Source: Enterobacter soli ATCC BAA-2102
Lineage (GTDB): Bacteria > Pseudomonadota > Gammaproteobacteria > Enterobacterales > Enterobacteriaceae
NCBI RefSeq assembly: GCF_001654845.1
Contig: NZ_LXES01000038.1
Coordinates: forward strand, 62,001 to 126,000
Reading direction: 5' to 3'
DNA: 64,000 bases
The position numbers were made by a program, and so were the translations under genes. Shown in pieces: positions 7,199 through 16,972 of this stretch; position 1 is the first letter of the stretch; each line of letters begins with the position of its first letter. Under the pieces are notes generated by a model. That model searched no databases. It saw nothing but the letters and a program-made list of their open reading frames with translations, and had not been told where the DNA came from.

Positions 7199-8635
7199 TT
7201 AGATCCTTTCCTTCTTTTGTTCTGCAAGTTGCGCAATGCGTTTTGCCATTCCCCGGAAGATAAACAGGTGCGCCGGAATCATCAACAACCAGTAGAACAG
7301 ACCCGGCATTCCGTGCGGATGCCACCATGCCCGAACGTCCAGTTCCCGGTGGCTGCCTTTATCTTTCAGGGTAAAACAGAGCCGCCCAAGCCCGGGGGCT
7401 TTCATGCCAAACAGCAGCGCCAGTTGCTTTTCGGGTTCAACGATAATCACCTTCCAGCTGTCCACGGTATCACCCACATTAAGGTACGGATGCGCAGGAC
7501 GGCCTTTTGCGAGCTTATGCCCAATCAGCAGATCCATTGCGCCACGGGTTTGCCAGAGGATATTGCCAAAGAAGTAGCGCTCTTTGCCGCCAATCTGGTT
7601 AATCACTTCCCAAAGGGCTTCCAGGCTGGCGGCGGTTTTTACCGTGCAGCCGGCCTGTTTAGGGTAGTAGCCATATTCCGGGCGCCAGCGGGCGAAAGCC
7701 TGGGCGTCGTAGCCCCAGTCGCTGGAGTTCACCAATTTCTCTTCTTCCTTGAGGGTGTTGCGTACGGCGTCATCAAAACGGATCAACGTTTGTGGGATCA
7801 GCGCGCGAAGCTCGCGATCGTCGGCCAGCAGATCGTGTTTTAACCCCTGGATCAAGGCCTTTGCTGTGGTTGGCGGCACCGAGGTAATGACATTCAAAAA
7901 CCACACGGAGATCCAACTTGTCGGGAAGGGAATAGGGACCAGCCAGCGATGGCGGCCGCTGACCCGCATGAAATGTTCGAATTGTTCCTGATAGCTCAAC
8001 ACCTCCGGGCCTGCGGCTTCCAGCACCCGATGCTGGTCAGTCGGGTGCGCCAGCAGCGCCACCAGATAATGCAGCAGGTTCTCCAGCGCAATGGGCGTGG
8101 TACGTGAACGCACCCAGCGTGGGGGGGTCAGCACCGGCAGGTTATAGACCATATCGCGCATCACTTCGAAGGCGGCTGAACCGGCCCCGACGATGATCCC
8201 GGCCCGCAGTTCGGTCACGGGGATCCCGGCACTGCGCAATGTTTCTGCGGTCAGCTGACGTGCGCGCAGGTGATCGGACTGCTCGTTAGCCGGTGCCTGG
8301 AGCGAGCTTAAAAAAATCACCTGTTTAACCGGCGTTTGTCGCAGGGCATCGCGGACATTCATCGCTACCTGGCGTTCATGGGCGATAAAATCACCGCCTT
8401 CACCCATGCTGTGCACCAGATAATAGAGTGTGTCGACACCTTCCAGCAGCCGAGACAAACCTTGCGGCCAGTTTAAATCTACGCTGTGGCAGGTGACGTT
8501 GGGCAGGTTTTGCTTTTGCAGCCGTTCAATACTGCGTGCCGCAGCCAGCACCTGATGGCCATGCTGGCTTAATACCGTCGTCAGGTGCTGGCCAATATAG
8601 CCACTGGCACCCAGCACCAGAATACGTTGCGGCAC
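7199..8635 (-). CDS. ybjT: NAD(P)H-binding SDR-family protein with DUF2867, YbjT
   Basis: The protein has 478 residues. An N-terminal atypical short-chain dehydrogenase domain carries the nucleotide motif VLGASGYIG at about 6-14. The C-terminal half is of the DUF2867 type, with a hydrophobic stretch near the end ([17 protein letters not shown]) and a basic tail. Relatives are annotated as NAD(P)H-binding membrane-associated proteins without a known reaction. The start lies 14 bp after the ltaE stop, so it is co-transcribed with ltaE and probably poxB. Length and order match E. coli. Confidence 0.9.
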   Translation of the reverse strand: MPQRILVLGASGYIGQHLTTVLSQHGHQVLAAARSIERLQKQNLPNVTCHSVDLNWPQGLSRLLEGVDTLYYLVHSMGEGGDFIAHERQVAMNVRDALRQTPVKQVIFLSSLQAPANEQSDHLRARQLTAETLRSAGIPVTELRAGIIVGAGSAAFEVMRDMVYNLPVLTPPRWVRSRTTPIALENLLHYLVALLAHPTDQHRVLEAAGPEVLSYQEQFEHFMRVSGRHRWLVPIPFPTSWISVWFLNVITSVPPTTAKALIQGLKHDLLADDRELRALIPQTLIRFDDAVRNTLKEEEKLVNSSDWGYDAQAFARWRPEYGYYPKQAGCTVKTAASLEALWEVINQIGGKERYFFGNILWQTRGAMDLLIGHKLAKGRPAHPYLNVGDTVDSWKVIIVEPEKQLALLFGMKAPGLGRLCFTLKDKGSHRELDVRAWWHPHGMPGLFYWLLMIPAHLFIFRGMAKRIAQLAEQKKERI

Positions 8636-8649
8636 GTTACGCTCCTTTG

Positions 8650-9651
8650 TTAACGCTGTAAAAATGCCTGCCAGTGGCTCACCACCTCGGCAAGTTGCTC
8701 ACGACTGACATCAAGATGCATCACCAGGCGTACAACCGGGGAGGCATTCAGCAGAACGCCGCGCGCCTTCATAAATTCGCCCAGCGCGGCTGCGTTATCT
8801 TCGCCGACACGAACAAACAGCATGTTGGTGTCGTGACGCATCACGTCTGCGCCAATCTTACGCAGTTGCGATGCCATCCAGGCCGCATTGTCGTGGTCGT
8901 CTTTCAGACGCGCAACGTTGTTTTTCAGCGCATATAAGCCAGCCGCTGCCAGGATCCCGGCCTGACGCATTCCGCCGCCGGTCATTTTACGCCAGCGATT
9001 TGCACGTTTGATGTAATCCGCATCACCCACCAACAGTGAACCCACCGGCGTGCCCAGACCTTTGGAGAGGCAGATAGTGAAAGAGTCGCAATACTGCACG
9101 ACCTCTTTCAGTTCGCAGCCGTACTCCACAATGGCGTTAAAAATACGCGCGCCATCAACGTGCAGGCCGAGTTTGCGCTCGCGGGTAAATTCCCACGCCG
9201 CTTTCAGGTATTCACGCGGCAGAACTTTGCCGTTATGGGTGTTTTCCAGGCTGAGCAGTTTTGTGCGTGCGAAGTGGATGTCGTCGGCTTTGATTTTTGC
9301 TGCGACTTTATCGAGCGGCAGAGAGCCGTCAGGCGCAGCGTCGATCGGCTGCGGCTGAATGCTGCCGAGCACCGCCGCACCGCCTGCTTCATACAGGTAA
9401 TTATGCGCGCCCTGGCCGACGATATACTCTTCACCGCGCTCGCAGTGGCTCAGCAGCGCCACCAGGTTTGCCTGAGTGCCGGTTGGCAGAAACAGCGCGG
9501 CCTCTTTACCGCTTAACTCCGCCGCATAGCGTTGAAGTTCGTTTACCGTCGGGTCATCGCCGTACACATCGTCCCCGACCGGGGCGGCCATCATCTCTTC
9601 GAGCATGGCGCGCGTCGGACGGGTAACGGTATCACTGCGTAAATCAATCAT
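8650..9651 (-). CDS. ltaE: low-specificity L-threonine aldolase
   Basis: This 333-residue enzyme is a fold-type I pyridoxal-phosphate aldolase. It splits L-allo-threonine and L-threonine to glycine and acetaldehyde in the cytosol. The PLP lysine is K197 in [13 protein letters not shown]83 in QGAHNY should stack on the cofactor ring, and [10 protein letters not shown] near 163-172 supplies the aspartate that holds the pyridine nitrogen. The start [13 protein letters not shown] is the family N-terminus. It lies 38 bp after poxB and just before ybjT on the same strand, as in E. coli. Confidence 0.95.
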   Translation of the reverse strand: MIDLRSDTVTRPTRAMLEEMMAAPVGDDVYGDDPTVNELQRYAAELSGKEAALFLPTGTQANLVALLSHCERGEEYIVGQGAHNYLYEAGGAAVLGSIQPQPIDAAPDGSLPLDKVAAKIKADDIHFARTKLLSLENTHNGKVLPREYLKAAWEFTRERKLGLHVDGARIFNAIVEYGCELKEVVQYCDSFTICLSKGLGTPVGSLLVGDADYIKRANRWRKMTGGGMRQAGILAAAGLYALKNNVARLKDDHDNAAWMASQLRKIGADVMRHDTNMLFVRVGEDNAAALGEFMKARGVLLNASPVVRLVMHLDVSREQLAEVVSHWQAFLQR

Positions 9652-9689
9652 GGCAAGTCCTTATATTTTAACGGGCGATGCCAGATGTT

Positions 9690-11408
9690 TTACCTGAGCC
9701 AGTTGGTTTTTGCCAGTTCGATTACCTCGTCACCACGGCCATTAATGATGGCGCGCAGCATATAGAGACTAAATCCTTTGGCCTGCTCCAGCTTGATCTG
9801 CGGCGGAATAGCCAGCTCCTCTTTGGCGACCACCACATCTACCAGTACGGGGCCATCGAGGGAAAATGCCCGTTGCAGCGCTTCGTCCACGTCGGCGGCT
9901 TTTTCCACCCGAATACCGGTAATACCACAGGCTTCGGCGATGCGGGCGAAATTGGTATCGTGCAGTTCAGTGCCATCCGTCAGATAGCCACCGGCTTTCA
10001 TCTCCATTGCCACAAAGCCCAGTACGCTGTTGTTAAAGACCACAATTTTGAGCGGCAGCTTCATCTGCACCACTGACAGGAAATCCCCCATCAACATGCT
10101 GAACCCACCGTCGCCGCACATCGCCACCACCTGACGTTCTGGTGCGGTGGCTTTGGCGCCCAGCGCCTGTGGCATGGCGTTGGCCATTGAGCCGTGGTTA
10201 AACGAGCCCAGCAGACGCCGCTTGCCGTTCATTTTCAGGTAGCGCGCGGCCCAGACGGTAGGCGTGCCCACGTCACAGGTAAAGATGGCATCGTCGCTGG
10301 CGAAATGACTGATCTGCTGCGCCAGGTACTGCGGATGAATGGCTTTGTCACTCGGTTTCGCCAGATCGTCCAGTCCTTTACGCGCATCGCGGTAATCGCT
10401 CAGGGCTTTATCAAGGAACTTACGATCTGTTTTTTGTTCAAGGTGGGGCAGCAGCGCGGCAAGCGTCGATTTGATATCACCCACCAGCGCCATATCTACC
10501 TTGCTATGCGCGCCAATACTTGCCGGGTTGATATCAATCTGAATAATTTTGGCATCAGCCGGATAGAACGGACGGTAAGGGAACTGGGTACCCAGTAAAA
10601 CCAGCGTGTCGGCGTTCATCATGGTGTGGAAACCGCTGGAAAAACCAATCAGCCCGGTCATGCCCACATCGTACGGGTTATCGTACTCCACGTGCTCTTT
10701 ACCGCGCAGGGCGTGGACAATTGGCGCGTTAAGTTTGCCGGCAAATTCCAGCAGCTCTTTATGCGCGCCCGCACAGCCGCTGCCGCACATCAGGGCGATA
10801 TTGCTGGAGTAACGCAGCAGTTGAGCCAGTTTTTTGAGTTCTTCTTCTGTGGGGGTAATGACGGGCTGTGGCGCGTGATACCAGTGTGTACTGGCACTTT
10901 CAGGCGCGGCTTTCAGCGCAACGTCACCCGGTAAAACCACCACCGAAACTCCGCGATTCAGTACCGCTTTGCGCATGGCAATCGCCAGCACCTGAGGGAT
11001 CTGTTCCGGGGTGGAAACCAGTTCGCAGTAGTGGCTGCATTCACGGAACAGTTCCTGAGGATGCGTTTCCTGAAAATAGCCGCTGCCTATCTCTGTTGAT
11101 GGAATATGTGCGGCAATCGCCAGCACCGGAACATGGTTACGATGACAGTCAAACAGACCGTTAATCAGATGCAGGTTTCCAGGCCCGCAGGAGCCCGCGC
11201 AAACGGCAAGCTCGCCGGTCAGCTGTGCCTCTGCACCTGCGGCAAACGCAGCCACTTCTTCATGACGGGTTGGCATCCATTCGATGGTTTTCATCTTGTT
11301 GAGGCTATCGCTTAACCCATTCAGTGAATCCCCGGTGACACCCCAGATACGTTTTACGCCAGCCTGTTCAATCGTTTTGGCAATGTATGCAGCCACGGTT
11401 TGTTTCAT
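9690..11408 (-). CDS. poxB: pyruvate:ubiquinone oxidoreductase (pyruvate oxidase)
   Basis: The protein has 572 residues from the ATG at 11408 ([11 protein letters not shown]), preceded by AGGAGAAGG; an in-frame extension upstream lacks a better site. This peripheral membrane flavoenzyme decarboxylates pyruvate to acetate and CO2 and passes electrons to ubiquinone. The catalytic glutamate region is RHEE (48-51). The thiamine-diphosphate motif is [12 protein letters not shown] followed by the VVFNN end. The lipid-binding C-terminal peptide ends in ELAKTNWLR. In E. coli poxB depends on RpoS and serves stationary phase; I did not resolve its promoter here. It heads the leftward poxB-ltaE-ybjT group. 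Confidence 0.96.
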   Translation of the reverse strand: MKQTVAAYIAKTIEQAGVKRIWGVTGDSLNGLSDSLNKMKTIEWMPTRHEEVAAFAAGAEAQLTGELAVCAGSCGPGNLHLINGLFDCHRNHVPVLAIAAHIPSTEIGSGYFQETHPQELFRECSHYCELVSTPEQIPQVLAIAMRKAVLNRGVSVVVLPGDVALKAAPESASTHWYHAPQPVITPTEEELKKLAQLLRYSSNIALMCGSGCAGAHKELLEFAGKLNAPIVHALRGKEHVEYDNPYDVGMTGLIGFSSGFHTMMNADTLVLLGTQFPYRPFYPADAKIIQIDINPASIGAHSKVDMALVGDIKSTLAALLPHLEQKTDRKFLDKALSDYRDARKGLDDLAKPSDKAIHPQYLAQQISHFASDDAIFTCDVGTPTVWAARYLKMNGKRRLLGSFNHGSMANAMPQALGAKATAPERQVVAMCGDGGFSMLMGDFLSVVQMKLPLKIVVFNNSVLGFVAMEMKAGGYLTDGTELHDTNFARIAEACGITGIRVEKAADVDEALQRAFSLDGPVLVDVVVAKEELAIPPQIKLEQAKGFSLYMLRAIINGRGDEVIELAKTNWLR

Positions 11409-11560
11409 GGTGATCCTTCTCCTGTTTGTGATACCGCTTACAAGCTTAGATGAAACTCGCCGCAACGCCCGGTAGATCCCCCTTATTAAAGGGTGCTTTT
11501 CATTGGTGACTATTCGTCATAATCTGATGATGCCTCGGGTAAAAACAGGAATAATTACAA

Positions 11561-11995
11561 ATGGTTAAAATAATGTTAATTGCTGTTAATAAAAAGCTAG
11601 CGTGCGACGAACTCGGCAAACTCTTGTTACGACTTGCCGTGGGGGGGCTGATGTTGTTTCACGGCCTGCATAAGCTGTTTGGTGGAGTAGGGTTTATTAG
11701 CGGAATGCTGGTGGAGAAAGGGTTACCAGGGTTTATCGCCTACGGTGTGTTAATTGGTGAAGTGGTGGCCCCGGTTCTGATTGTTCTCGGTCTTTTCACG
11801 CGTCCGGCGGCACTGGTACTGGCGTTTACGATGGTGATCGCGTGGCTGATGGTGGGGACGGGCAAAACCTTCGCACTGGATGCGGTTGGCGCATGGGCGA
11901 TTGAAAGCCTGGTGTACTTCTTTATCGGCGCGCTGGCCGTGGCATTTTTAGGGGCGGGGCGTTACGCGGTGGGGAAAGATCCCGCGTATAAGTAA
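11561..11995 (+). CDS. DoxX-family membrane protein
   Basis: This 144-residue protein has four predicted membrane helices and the DoxX-family opening LGKLLLRLAVGGLMLFHGLHKL. Members are quinol- or redox-associated small membrane proteins of mostly unknown role; some sit with thiosulfate:quinone or detoxifying oxidoreductases. It is divergent from poxB (a quinone-linked enzyme) with 152 bp between the starts. E. coli K-12 lacks it at this place as far as I remember, so it is a lineage-specific insertion. The ribosome binding site (AGGAA, 12 nt upstream) is weak, and an ATG at 11573 is an alternative start. Confidence 0.8.
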   Translation: MVKIMLIAVNKKLACDELGKLLLRLAVGGLMLFHGLHKLFGGVGFISGMLVEKGLPGFIAYGVLIGEVVAPVLIVLGLFTRPAALVLAFTMVIAWLMVGTGKTFALDAVGAWAIESLVYFFIGALAVAFLGAGRYAVGKDPAYK

Positions 11996-12010
11996 TCGGG
12001 GTTTGTTGTT

Positions 12011-12048
12011 GTAGGCCCGGTAAGCGTAGCGCCACCGGGCTGTCTTTT
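12011..12048 (+). repeat. REP-like palindrome with U-run, probable terminator between doxX-like gene and hcr
   Basis: GTAGGCCCGGTAAGCGTAGC followed by GCCACCGGGC forms an imperfect REP palindrome. TGTCTTTTTT follows directly. It sits between two convergent genes and can end the rightward transcript. Confidence 0.7.
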
Positions 12049-13017
12049 TTATGCGAGAACCAGATCGCCCTGCGGATGGCAGGAACACGCCAGCACGTAG
12101 CCTTCGGCGATTTCTGCGTCCGTTAACGTCATGGTGCTGGTGACGGTATAGTTGCCATCCACCACTTTCGTTTTACAGCAACCGCACACGCCAGCGCGAC
12201 AGGCGGCAACAACGGGGACTTTGTTGCTTTCCAGTGCTTCCAGCAGCGTAGTGCCTGCGCGGCCGAAGAAGGTCTGAGCCGGTTGCAGCCTGGTGAACTT
12301 CACGCCACTGGTCGCGGCTTCTGCCACCGGGGTAAAGAACTGCTCTTTAAAGAAGCGGGTCACGCCCAGCGCTTTCACTTCCTCTTCCACGATATCCATG
12401 TACGGCGCAGGGCCGCAGGTCATCACGGTGCGGGACGCGATATCCGGCACGCTTTGCAGCAGCTCACGGCTCAGGCGACCGGCAACAAAACCCTGTGTCG
12501 CGTTATTTTCAGCCACCAGCGTTACCGGGTAGTTACGCCATTCGTCGGCAAAAATGACATCTTCCGGCGAACGCACGCTGAAGATCACCTGTACATCGGC
12601 CTGCGGACGATTTTTTGCCAGCCAGCGACGCATCGACATCACCGGAGTAACCCCACAACCCGCTGCCAGCAGCAGGAATTTATCTTCCGTCTTATCATCA
12701 CAGGTAAAATCACCCTGTGCATCAGACAGCCAGATATAATCCCCGCGCTTCACATCACGGGTCAGCCACTGTGAACCTGCACCGTCATCAATCCGACGGA
12801 TGGTGAGCGTAATGTATTCGCTCACACCCGGCGTAGAGGAGATGGTGTAGGCGCGCAGGGTGTCTGCGGAATGGCGGACACTGACCAGCGCATACTGACC
12901 TGCACGGTACGGATAGTAGTCATGGCACAGCAGTGACAGCGTCCACACATCCGGCGTTTCCTGATGGATGTGATGAACCTGCATCCGCCACGGACATTGT
13001 GAGGTTGGCATCGTCAT
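12049..13017 (-). CDS. hcr: NADH oxidoreductase Hcr, electron donor to Hcp
   Basis: The protein has 322 residues. An FAD-binding ferredoxin-reductase domain (RAYTISS near 54, nucleotide-binding GCGVTPVMSM near 115) is followed by a plant-type [2Fe-2S] ferredoxin domain. Its cysteines are in ACRAGVCGCCKTK and the late LACSCHP. It carries electrons from NADH to the hybrid-cluster protein in the cytosol during nitrosative stress. It starts 10 bp after the hcp stop, so hcp-hcr is one operon, as in E. coli. Confidence 0.95.
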   Translation of the reverse strand: MTMPTSQCPWRMQVHHIHQETPDVWTLSLLCHDYYPYRAGQYALVSVRHSADTLRAYTISSTPGVSEYITLTIRRIDDGAGSQWLTRDVKRGDYIWLSDAQGDFTCDDKTEDKFLLLAAGCGVTPVMSMRRWLAKNRPQADVQVIFSVRSPEDVIFADEWRNYPVTLVAENNATQGFVAGRLSRELLQSVPDIASRTVMTCGPAPYMDIVEEEVKALGVTRFFKEQFFTPVAEAATSGVKFTRLQPAQTFFGRAGTTLLEALESNKVPVVAACRAGVCGCCKTKVVDGNYTVTSTMTLTDAEIAEGYVLACSCHPQGDLVLA

Positions 13018-13027
13018 GAATGGCTCC

Positions 13028-14680
13028 TTATGCGCTCAGCAGCTGCTGCATATCTTCTTCAACGGTGGTAACCGAACGTAGACCGAATTTCTCGTTCAGC
13101 ACGGCCAGCAGATCTGGCGTCAGGAAGCCTGGCGCAGTCGGGCCGGTCACGATGTTGGTCACACCCAGAGAGAGAAGGGTCAGCAGGATGACAATCGCTT
13201 TCTGTTCGAACCAGGAGAGCACCAGTGACAGCGGCAGATCGTTCACGCCACAGCCCAGTTTTTCCGCCAGGGTTACCGCCAGAATGATGGCAGAGTAAGC
13301 ATCGTTACACTGACCTGCATCGACCAGACGCGGCAGGCCTTCGATGTTGCCGAAGTCCAGCTTGTTGAAACGGTATTTACCGCACGCCAGAGTCAGGATC
13401 AGGCAGTCTTGCGGTACGCTGGTGGCGAAATCGGTGAAGTAGTTACGCTCACCGCGCGCACCGTCGCAACCGCCAATCAGGAAGATGTGGCGCAGTTTTT
13501 CACGGCTGACCAGATCAATCAGGGAATCGGCTGCACCCAGCAGGGTTTCGCGACCAAAGCCGACGGTGATCAGGTGTTCGATTTCGCTGTACGGGAAGCC
13601 AGCCATCTGCTGCGCCTGGGCGATAACAGGTGCAAAATCGTCACCTTCGAGGTGGCTCACACCCGGCCAGCCGACGATACTGCGGGTCCAGATACGGTCA
13701 TCATACGCGCCAACGGTTGGGTCGATGATGCAGTTCGAGGTCATCACGATTGGGCCCGGGAAGCGGGCAAATTCAACCTGCTGGTTCTGCCAGCCGCTGC
13801 CGTAGTTCCCGACCAGATGTTTGAATTTACGCAGTTCCGGGTAGCCGTGAGCAGGTAGCATTTCGCCGTGGGTGTAGACGTTCACGCCCGTGCCTTCGGT
13901 CTGTTTCAGCAGGTTGTACAGATCTTTCAGGTCATGGCCGGAGATCAGGATACATTTGCCTTCGGTGGCTTTGACGTTGACCTGCGTTGGGGTTGGGTGA
14001 CCGTAGGTGCTGGTTTCACCGGCATCCAGAATGCTCATCACTTTGAAGTTCATCTGGCCGATTTCCATTGAGCACTCCAGCAGAGCGTTCATATCGGAAG
14101 GCCAGGTACCGAGCCATGCCATAATTTTGTGGTACTGGGCATAGATATCGTTGTCGTACTGGCCGAGCACATGTGCGTGTTCCATATAGGCCGCAGCACC
14201 TTTCAGGCCGTACAGGCACAGCAGACGCAGGCCGAGAATGTTTTCGCCAATCGCCGCTTTGTCTTTGTTCGGGGTAAATTCTGCCGCCTGACGCTGCAAA
14301 TCGCCGAGGTCGTCGCTCACCAGCTGAAGGCTGGCCATTGGGTTATCAACACGGGCATTCGCGTCTGCATTCAGGGATTGTGCTTTCAGCGCTTCACGCA
14401 GGGCGATGGCTTCACGGGCATAACCGACAATGCGAGGAGAATCAAAGTTGACGTTCGTTAACGTGGAGAAAAATGCGCGAGGTGCAAAACTGTCTACGTA
14501 GTGGTCGATAATGCCGTATTCACGGGCTTTAAACGCCCAGGCAGAGAGGCCTTGCAGGGCAGCAATCAGCAGGTCCTGGAGGTCTGACGTTTCTGCCGTT
14601 TTGCCGCACATACCCTGCGCGTAGGAGCAGCCATTGCCTGCCGGGGTACGGATGGTTTGTTCACATTGCACACAAAACAT
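13028..14680 (-). CDS. hcp: hybrid-cluster protein Hcp (NO reductase / hydroxylamine reductase)
   Basis: The protein has 550 residues from the ATG at 14680 (MFCVQCEQT), with AGG about 8 nt upstream; a GTG two codons earlier is possible. The N-terminal cysteines C3, C6, C18 and C25 bind the first iron-sulfur cluster. Later conserved residues ([23 protein letters not shown]) belong to the hybrid Fe-S-O cluster. The enzyme reduces nitric oxide under anaerobiosis and can reduce hydroxylamine in vitro. It heads the operon with hcr. An NsrR-like palindrome and an FNR-like box lie upstream, so induction by NO and low oxygen is expected. Confidence 0.96.
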   Translation of the reverse strand: MFCVQCEQTIRTPAGNGCSYAQGMCGKTAETSDLQDLLIAALQGLSAWAFKAREYGIIDHYVDSFAPRAFFSTLTNVNFDSPRIVGYAREAIALREALKAQSLNADANARVDNPMASLQLVSDDLGDLQRQAAEFTPNKDKAAIGENILGLRLLCLYGLKGAAAYMEHAHVLGQYDNDIYAQYHKIMAWLGTWPSDMNALLECSMEIGQMNFKVMSILDAGETSTYGHPTPTQVNVKATEGKCILISGHDLKDLYNLLKQTEGTGVNVYTHGEMLPAHGYPELRKFKHLVGNYGSGWQNQQVEFARFPGPIVMTSNCIIDPTVGAYDDRIWTRSIVGWPGVSHLEGDDFAPVIAQAQQMAGFPYSEIEHLITVGFGRETLLGAADSLIDLVSREKLRHIFLIGGCDGARGERNYFTDFATSVPQDCLILTLACGKYRFNKLDFGNIEGLPRLVDAGQCNDAYSAIILAVTLAEKLGCGVNDLPLSLVLSWFEQKAIVILLTLLSLGVTNIVTGPTAPGFLTPDLLAVLNEKFGLRSVTTVEEDMQQLLSA

Positions 14681-14694
14681 AATCACACCTGTTA

Positions 14695-14717
14695 AAGTTA
14701 TATTTGATATACATGTT
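14695..14717 (-). promoter_or_regulatory. NsrR-like operator of hcp-hcr
   Basis: AAGTTATATTT-G-ATATACATGTT is an 11-1-11 inverted repeat. Each arm matches the NsrR half-site as I remember it (AAGATGCATTT) at 8 of 11 positions. It lies 15 bp upstream of the hcp start. NsrR is the NO-sensing Fe-S repressor, so it would block the promoter until NO is present. Confidence 0.6.
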
Positions 14718-14776
14718 TAAGGTTATGCTTGTGCCAGAACGGTGAAAAGTTCTTTCTGCTACAAAATAGAGGGATA

Positions 14777-14790
14777 TTGATTTAGCGCAA
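14777..14790 (-). promoter_or_regulatory. FNR-like site upstream of hcp
   Basis: TTGAT-TTAG-CGCAA has one perfect FNR half-site and one partial one. Its centre is 77.5 bp from the centre of the NsrR-like palindrome. That agrees with the far-upstream FNR position I recall for the E. coli hcp promoter (about -72.5). Single-site evidence only. Confidence 0.4.
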
Positions 14791-14791
14791 T

Positions 14792-14818
14792 TTTGGCGGC
14801 AGACAGGCTACCGCCAAA
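14792..14818 (-). terminator. stem-loop after lysO, possible weak terminator
   Basis: TTTGGCGG (14792-14799) pairs with CCGCCAAA (14811-14818) a few bases beyond the lysO 3' end on the minus strand. The following U-run is poor, so termination strength is doubtful. It also overlaps the edge of the hcp upstream region. Confidence 0.4.
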
Positions 14819-14824
14819 GAAGTA

Positions 14825-15724
14825 TCAGGCGGAGAAGACCGCCATCAGAACAGGAACGAGCAGGCTTAAAATAAAGCCGTGTACGATGGCGGCAGGCACC
14901 ATCTCCAGCCCCCCGGAGCGTTGTAACACCGGCAGGGTAAAGTCCATCGAGGTTGCACCGCACAAACCCAGAGCGGTGGAACGACTGCGGCGCACAAGGC
15001 CCGGGATTAGCATAATGGCAATCAGCTCGCGAGCCAGGTCATTAAAGAAGGCGGCGCTGCCAATGACCGGGCCGAAAGATTCAGTGAGCAGAATACCCGA
15101 CAGCGAATACCAGCCAAACCCGGAAGCCATTGCCAGGCCCGTTTTCAGCGGCAGGTCGAGAATAAAGGCATTAATAACACCTGCGACCATTGAGCTGGCA
15201 ATGACCACCACCGCAACCATCATTCCACGGCGATTAAGGACAATCTGCTTCAGCGTCATGCCATTATTTCGTAACTGAATACCGATCAGGAACAGGAGGA
15301 ATATCAGGGTATATTCGCTGGCTTCGGTGGCGTGTTGTAAAAATGCCCATCCGGTTAATCCCAGCAGGAAACCCAGTACTACCACGCCGCACAGTTTTAA
15401 TGATTCCAGCGCCATTGCAATTCGTGAAGGCAACTTTTCCTGGTGGTGATGATTTTTCCACGGAATAGTCCGTTCGAGCCAGAACAGCGCCGCAATGTTG
15501 CACAGCAAAATAACCACAACAGTCACGATGGAATAATGAAGGATGGCCAGCAGATTGACGGCCAGGTTATCCAGGAAAGCCAGGCTAATTCCCATAAAGA
15601 ATAGAATGACGTAGACAATCCAGCTGAGGAAGCGATTGATGAGCCTTAATGCTGATTCACGATGAAGTGGAATAAGGTAGCCCACAATCAGGGGCAGCAG
15701 AATGATTAAGAGTCCTGAAAACAT
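14825..15724 (-). CDS. lysO: L-lysine exporter LysO (YbjE)
   Basis: The protein has 299 residues from the ATG at 15724 (MFSGLLIIL), the family N-terminus, with AAGGA about 11 nt upstream; an upstream in-frame start would add 17 non-conserved residues. About eight to ten membrane helices are visible. Conserved patches include FFMGISLAFLDNL, FLIGIQLRNNGMTL, GFGWYSLSGI and GLCGATSMDFTLPV. In E. coli LysO exports lysine and the toxic analogue thialysine from the inner membrane. It is a single gene here, between hcp and aqpZ as in E. coli. Confidence 0.93.
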   Translation of the reverse strand: MFSGLLIILLPLIVGYLIPLHRESALRLINRFLSWIVYVILFFMGISLAFLDNLAVNLLAILHYSIVTVVVILLCNIAALFWLERTIPWKNHHHQEKLPSRIAMALESLKLCGVVVLGFLLGLTGWAFLQHATEASEYTLIFLLFLIGIQLRNNGMTLKQIVLNRRGMMVAVVVIASSMVAGVINAFILDLPLKTGLAMASGFGWYSLSGILLTESFGPVIGSAAFFNDLARELIAIMLIPGLVRRSRSTALGLCGATSMDFTLPVLQRSGGLEMVPAAIVHGFILSLLVPVLMAVFSA

Positions 15725-15806
15725 GAACAGCCGGGTCCTTATGGGTATCTGTTGAGCGCCAGAGACACTACCCAATAAAGGCTGCCCAGTAAAGCGGCAA
15801 AAGAAA

Positions 15807-15836
15807 GCCGGGTAGCGCGAACGCTTACCCGGCTTA
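15807..15836 (+). repeat. REP-like palindrome between aqpZ and lysO
   Basis: GCCGGGTAGCGCGAACG followed by CTTACCCGGCTTA is an imperfect palindrome of the REP type. A run of nine G (15841-15849) follows a few bases later. Confidence 0.65.
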
Positions 15837-15859
15837 TGTAGGGGGGGGGCGGTCTGATG

Positions 15860-15893
15860 CCCTCACCCCGACCCTCTCCCACTGGGAGAGGGA
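15860..15893 (-). repeat. short palindromic element related to the dispersed repeat
   Basis: CCCTCACCCCGACCCTCTCCC with a 3-nt loop and GGGAGAGGG is the reverse complement of the opening module seen at 2888 and 26132 (GGGAGAGGG then GGGGTGAGGG). It stands alone just past the 3' end of aqpZ. Confidence 0.65.
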
Positions 15894-15901
15894 GAAAACA
15901 G

Positions 15902-16597
15902 TTAATCGCGTTTTTCCAGCAGGGTGCGGTAAAGCACGCCGCCCAGAATACCGCCGATGATTGGCATCACCCAGAACAGCCACAGCTGTTCAAGCGCCCA
16001 GCCACCCTGGAAAATCGCTACAGCGGTACTGCGCGCCGGGTTGACCGAGGTGTTGGTGACCGGAATAGAAATCAGGTGGATAAGCGTCAGCGCCAGACCA
16101 ATGGCAATGGGTGCGAAACCGGCTGGTGCATGTTTGTCTGTTGCGCCGTGAATAACCAGCAGGAAGCCGGCGGTCAGCACAATTTCAATCACGATGGCAG
16201 ACATCATGGAGTAGCCGCCCGGAGAGTGCTCACCAAAGCCGTTAGACGCAAAGCCGCTGGCTGCTGCATCAAAGCCTGCTTTACCGCTGGCAATAACATA
16301 CAGAACGCCCGCCGCAATAATGCCGCCAATAACCTGAGCAACAATATAGCCAATAACGTCTTTTGCCGGGAAGCGACCGCCCGCCCACAGACCTAATGTC
16401 ACCGCCGGATTAAAATGACCGCCAGAAATATGTCCGACTGCAAACGCCATAGTTAATACGGTTAAGCCAAATGCCAGAGCCACACCAACAAAACCAATCC
16501 CTAATTCCGGGAATGCTGCTGCCAAAACCGCGCTACCGCAGCCACCAAACACCAGCCAGAATGTACCAAAACATTCTGCCGCTAATTTTCTGAACAT
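15902..16597 (-). CDS. aqpZ: aquaporin Z, inner-membrane water channel
   Basis: The protein has 231 residues from the ATG at 16597 (MFRKLAAE), chosen because GAGGTGG lies 5 nt upstream. Six membrane helices and two half-helices carry the signature NPA motifs at 63-65 (GGHFNPAVT) and 186-188 (TSVNPARS). The selectivity-filter Arg follows the second NPA at 189 and His is at 174. It gives fast, water-selective osmotic flow across the inner membrane. It is monocistronic, with a REP unit behind it. Confidence 0.96.
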   Translation of the reverse strand: MFRKLAAECFGTFWLVFGGCGSAVLAAAFPELGIGFVGVALAFGLTVLTMAFAVGHISGGHFNPAVTLGLWAGGRFPAKDVIGYIVAQVIGGIIAAGVLYVIASGKAGFDAAASGFASNGFGEHSPGGYSMMSAIVIEIVLTAGFLLVIHGATDKHAPAGFAPIAIGLALTLIHLISIPVTNTSVNPARSTAVAIFQGGWALEQLWLFWVMPIIGGILGGVLYRTLLEKRD

Positions 16598-16972
16598 AAC
16601 CACCTCAAAAATAAATTTCCGCACACTTTCCCGCGTACGGGTTATATCGTCATAAAGGGATGACGACTCAAAGAGTCATTATTTTAGAAACCAACAACAC
16701 CCCTTCGCCACTTAAATAAATTCGATAAATTTGATTTAAGGCAATGTGATGTCAATCCTTGTTCAAACTGGAGGTTAATACAGCATAGTCCAATTCTCGG
16801 TCGGTAGTATCTTGTCTGGTTATCCCTATTTCAAACAAAAGGTGGAGGGGAAATTCTGATTTTTTTCTTGCGGCTTCGGAATAACTGAGGTGTATTCCTG
16901 TGTTATGCAGGGCTTCCGCCCGCTATACTGCTGATAACTTGAAGGAAAAAGCGACCTTTTCGCGGGGGATTT
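16598..16972. other. aqpZ-ybjD divergent intergenic region
   Basis: No gene is seen in these 375 bp. A TATACT at 16924-16929, about 44 bp before ybjD, is a plausible -10 for that gene, but no good -35 accompanies it. The aqpZ promoter must lie in the AT-rich part near 16640-16760; I cannot place it. Confidence 0.4.
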
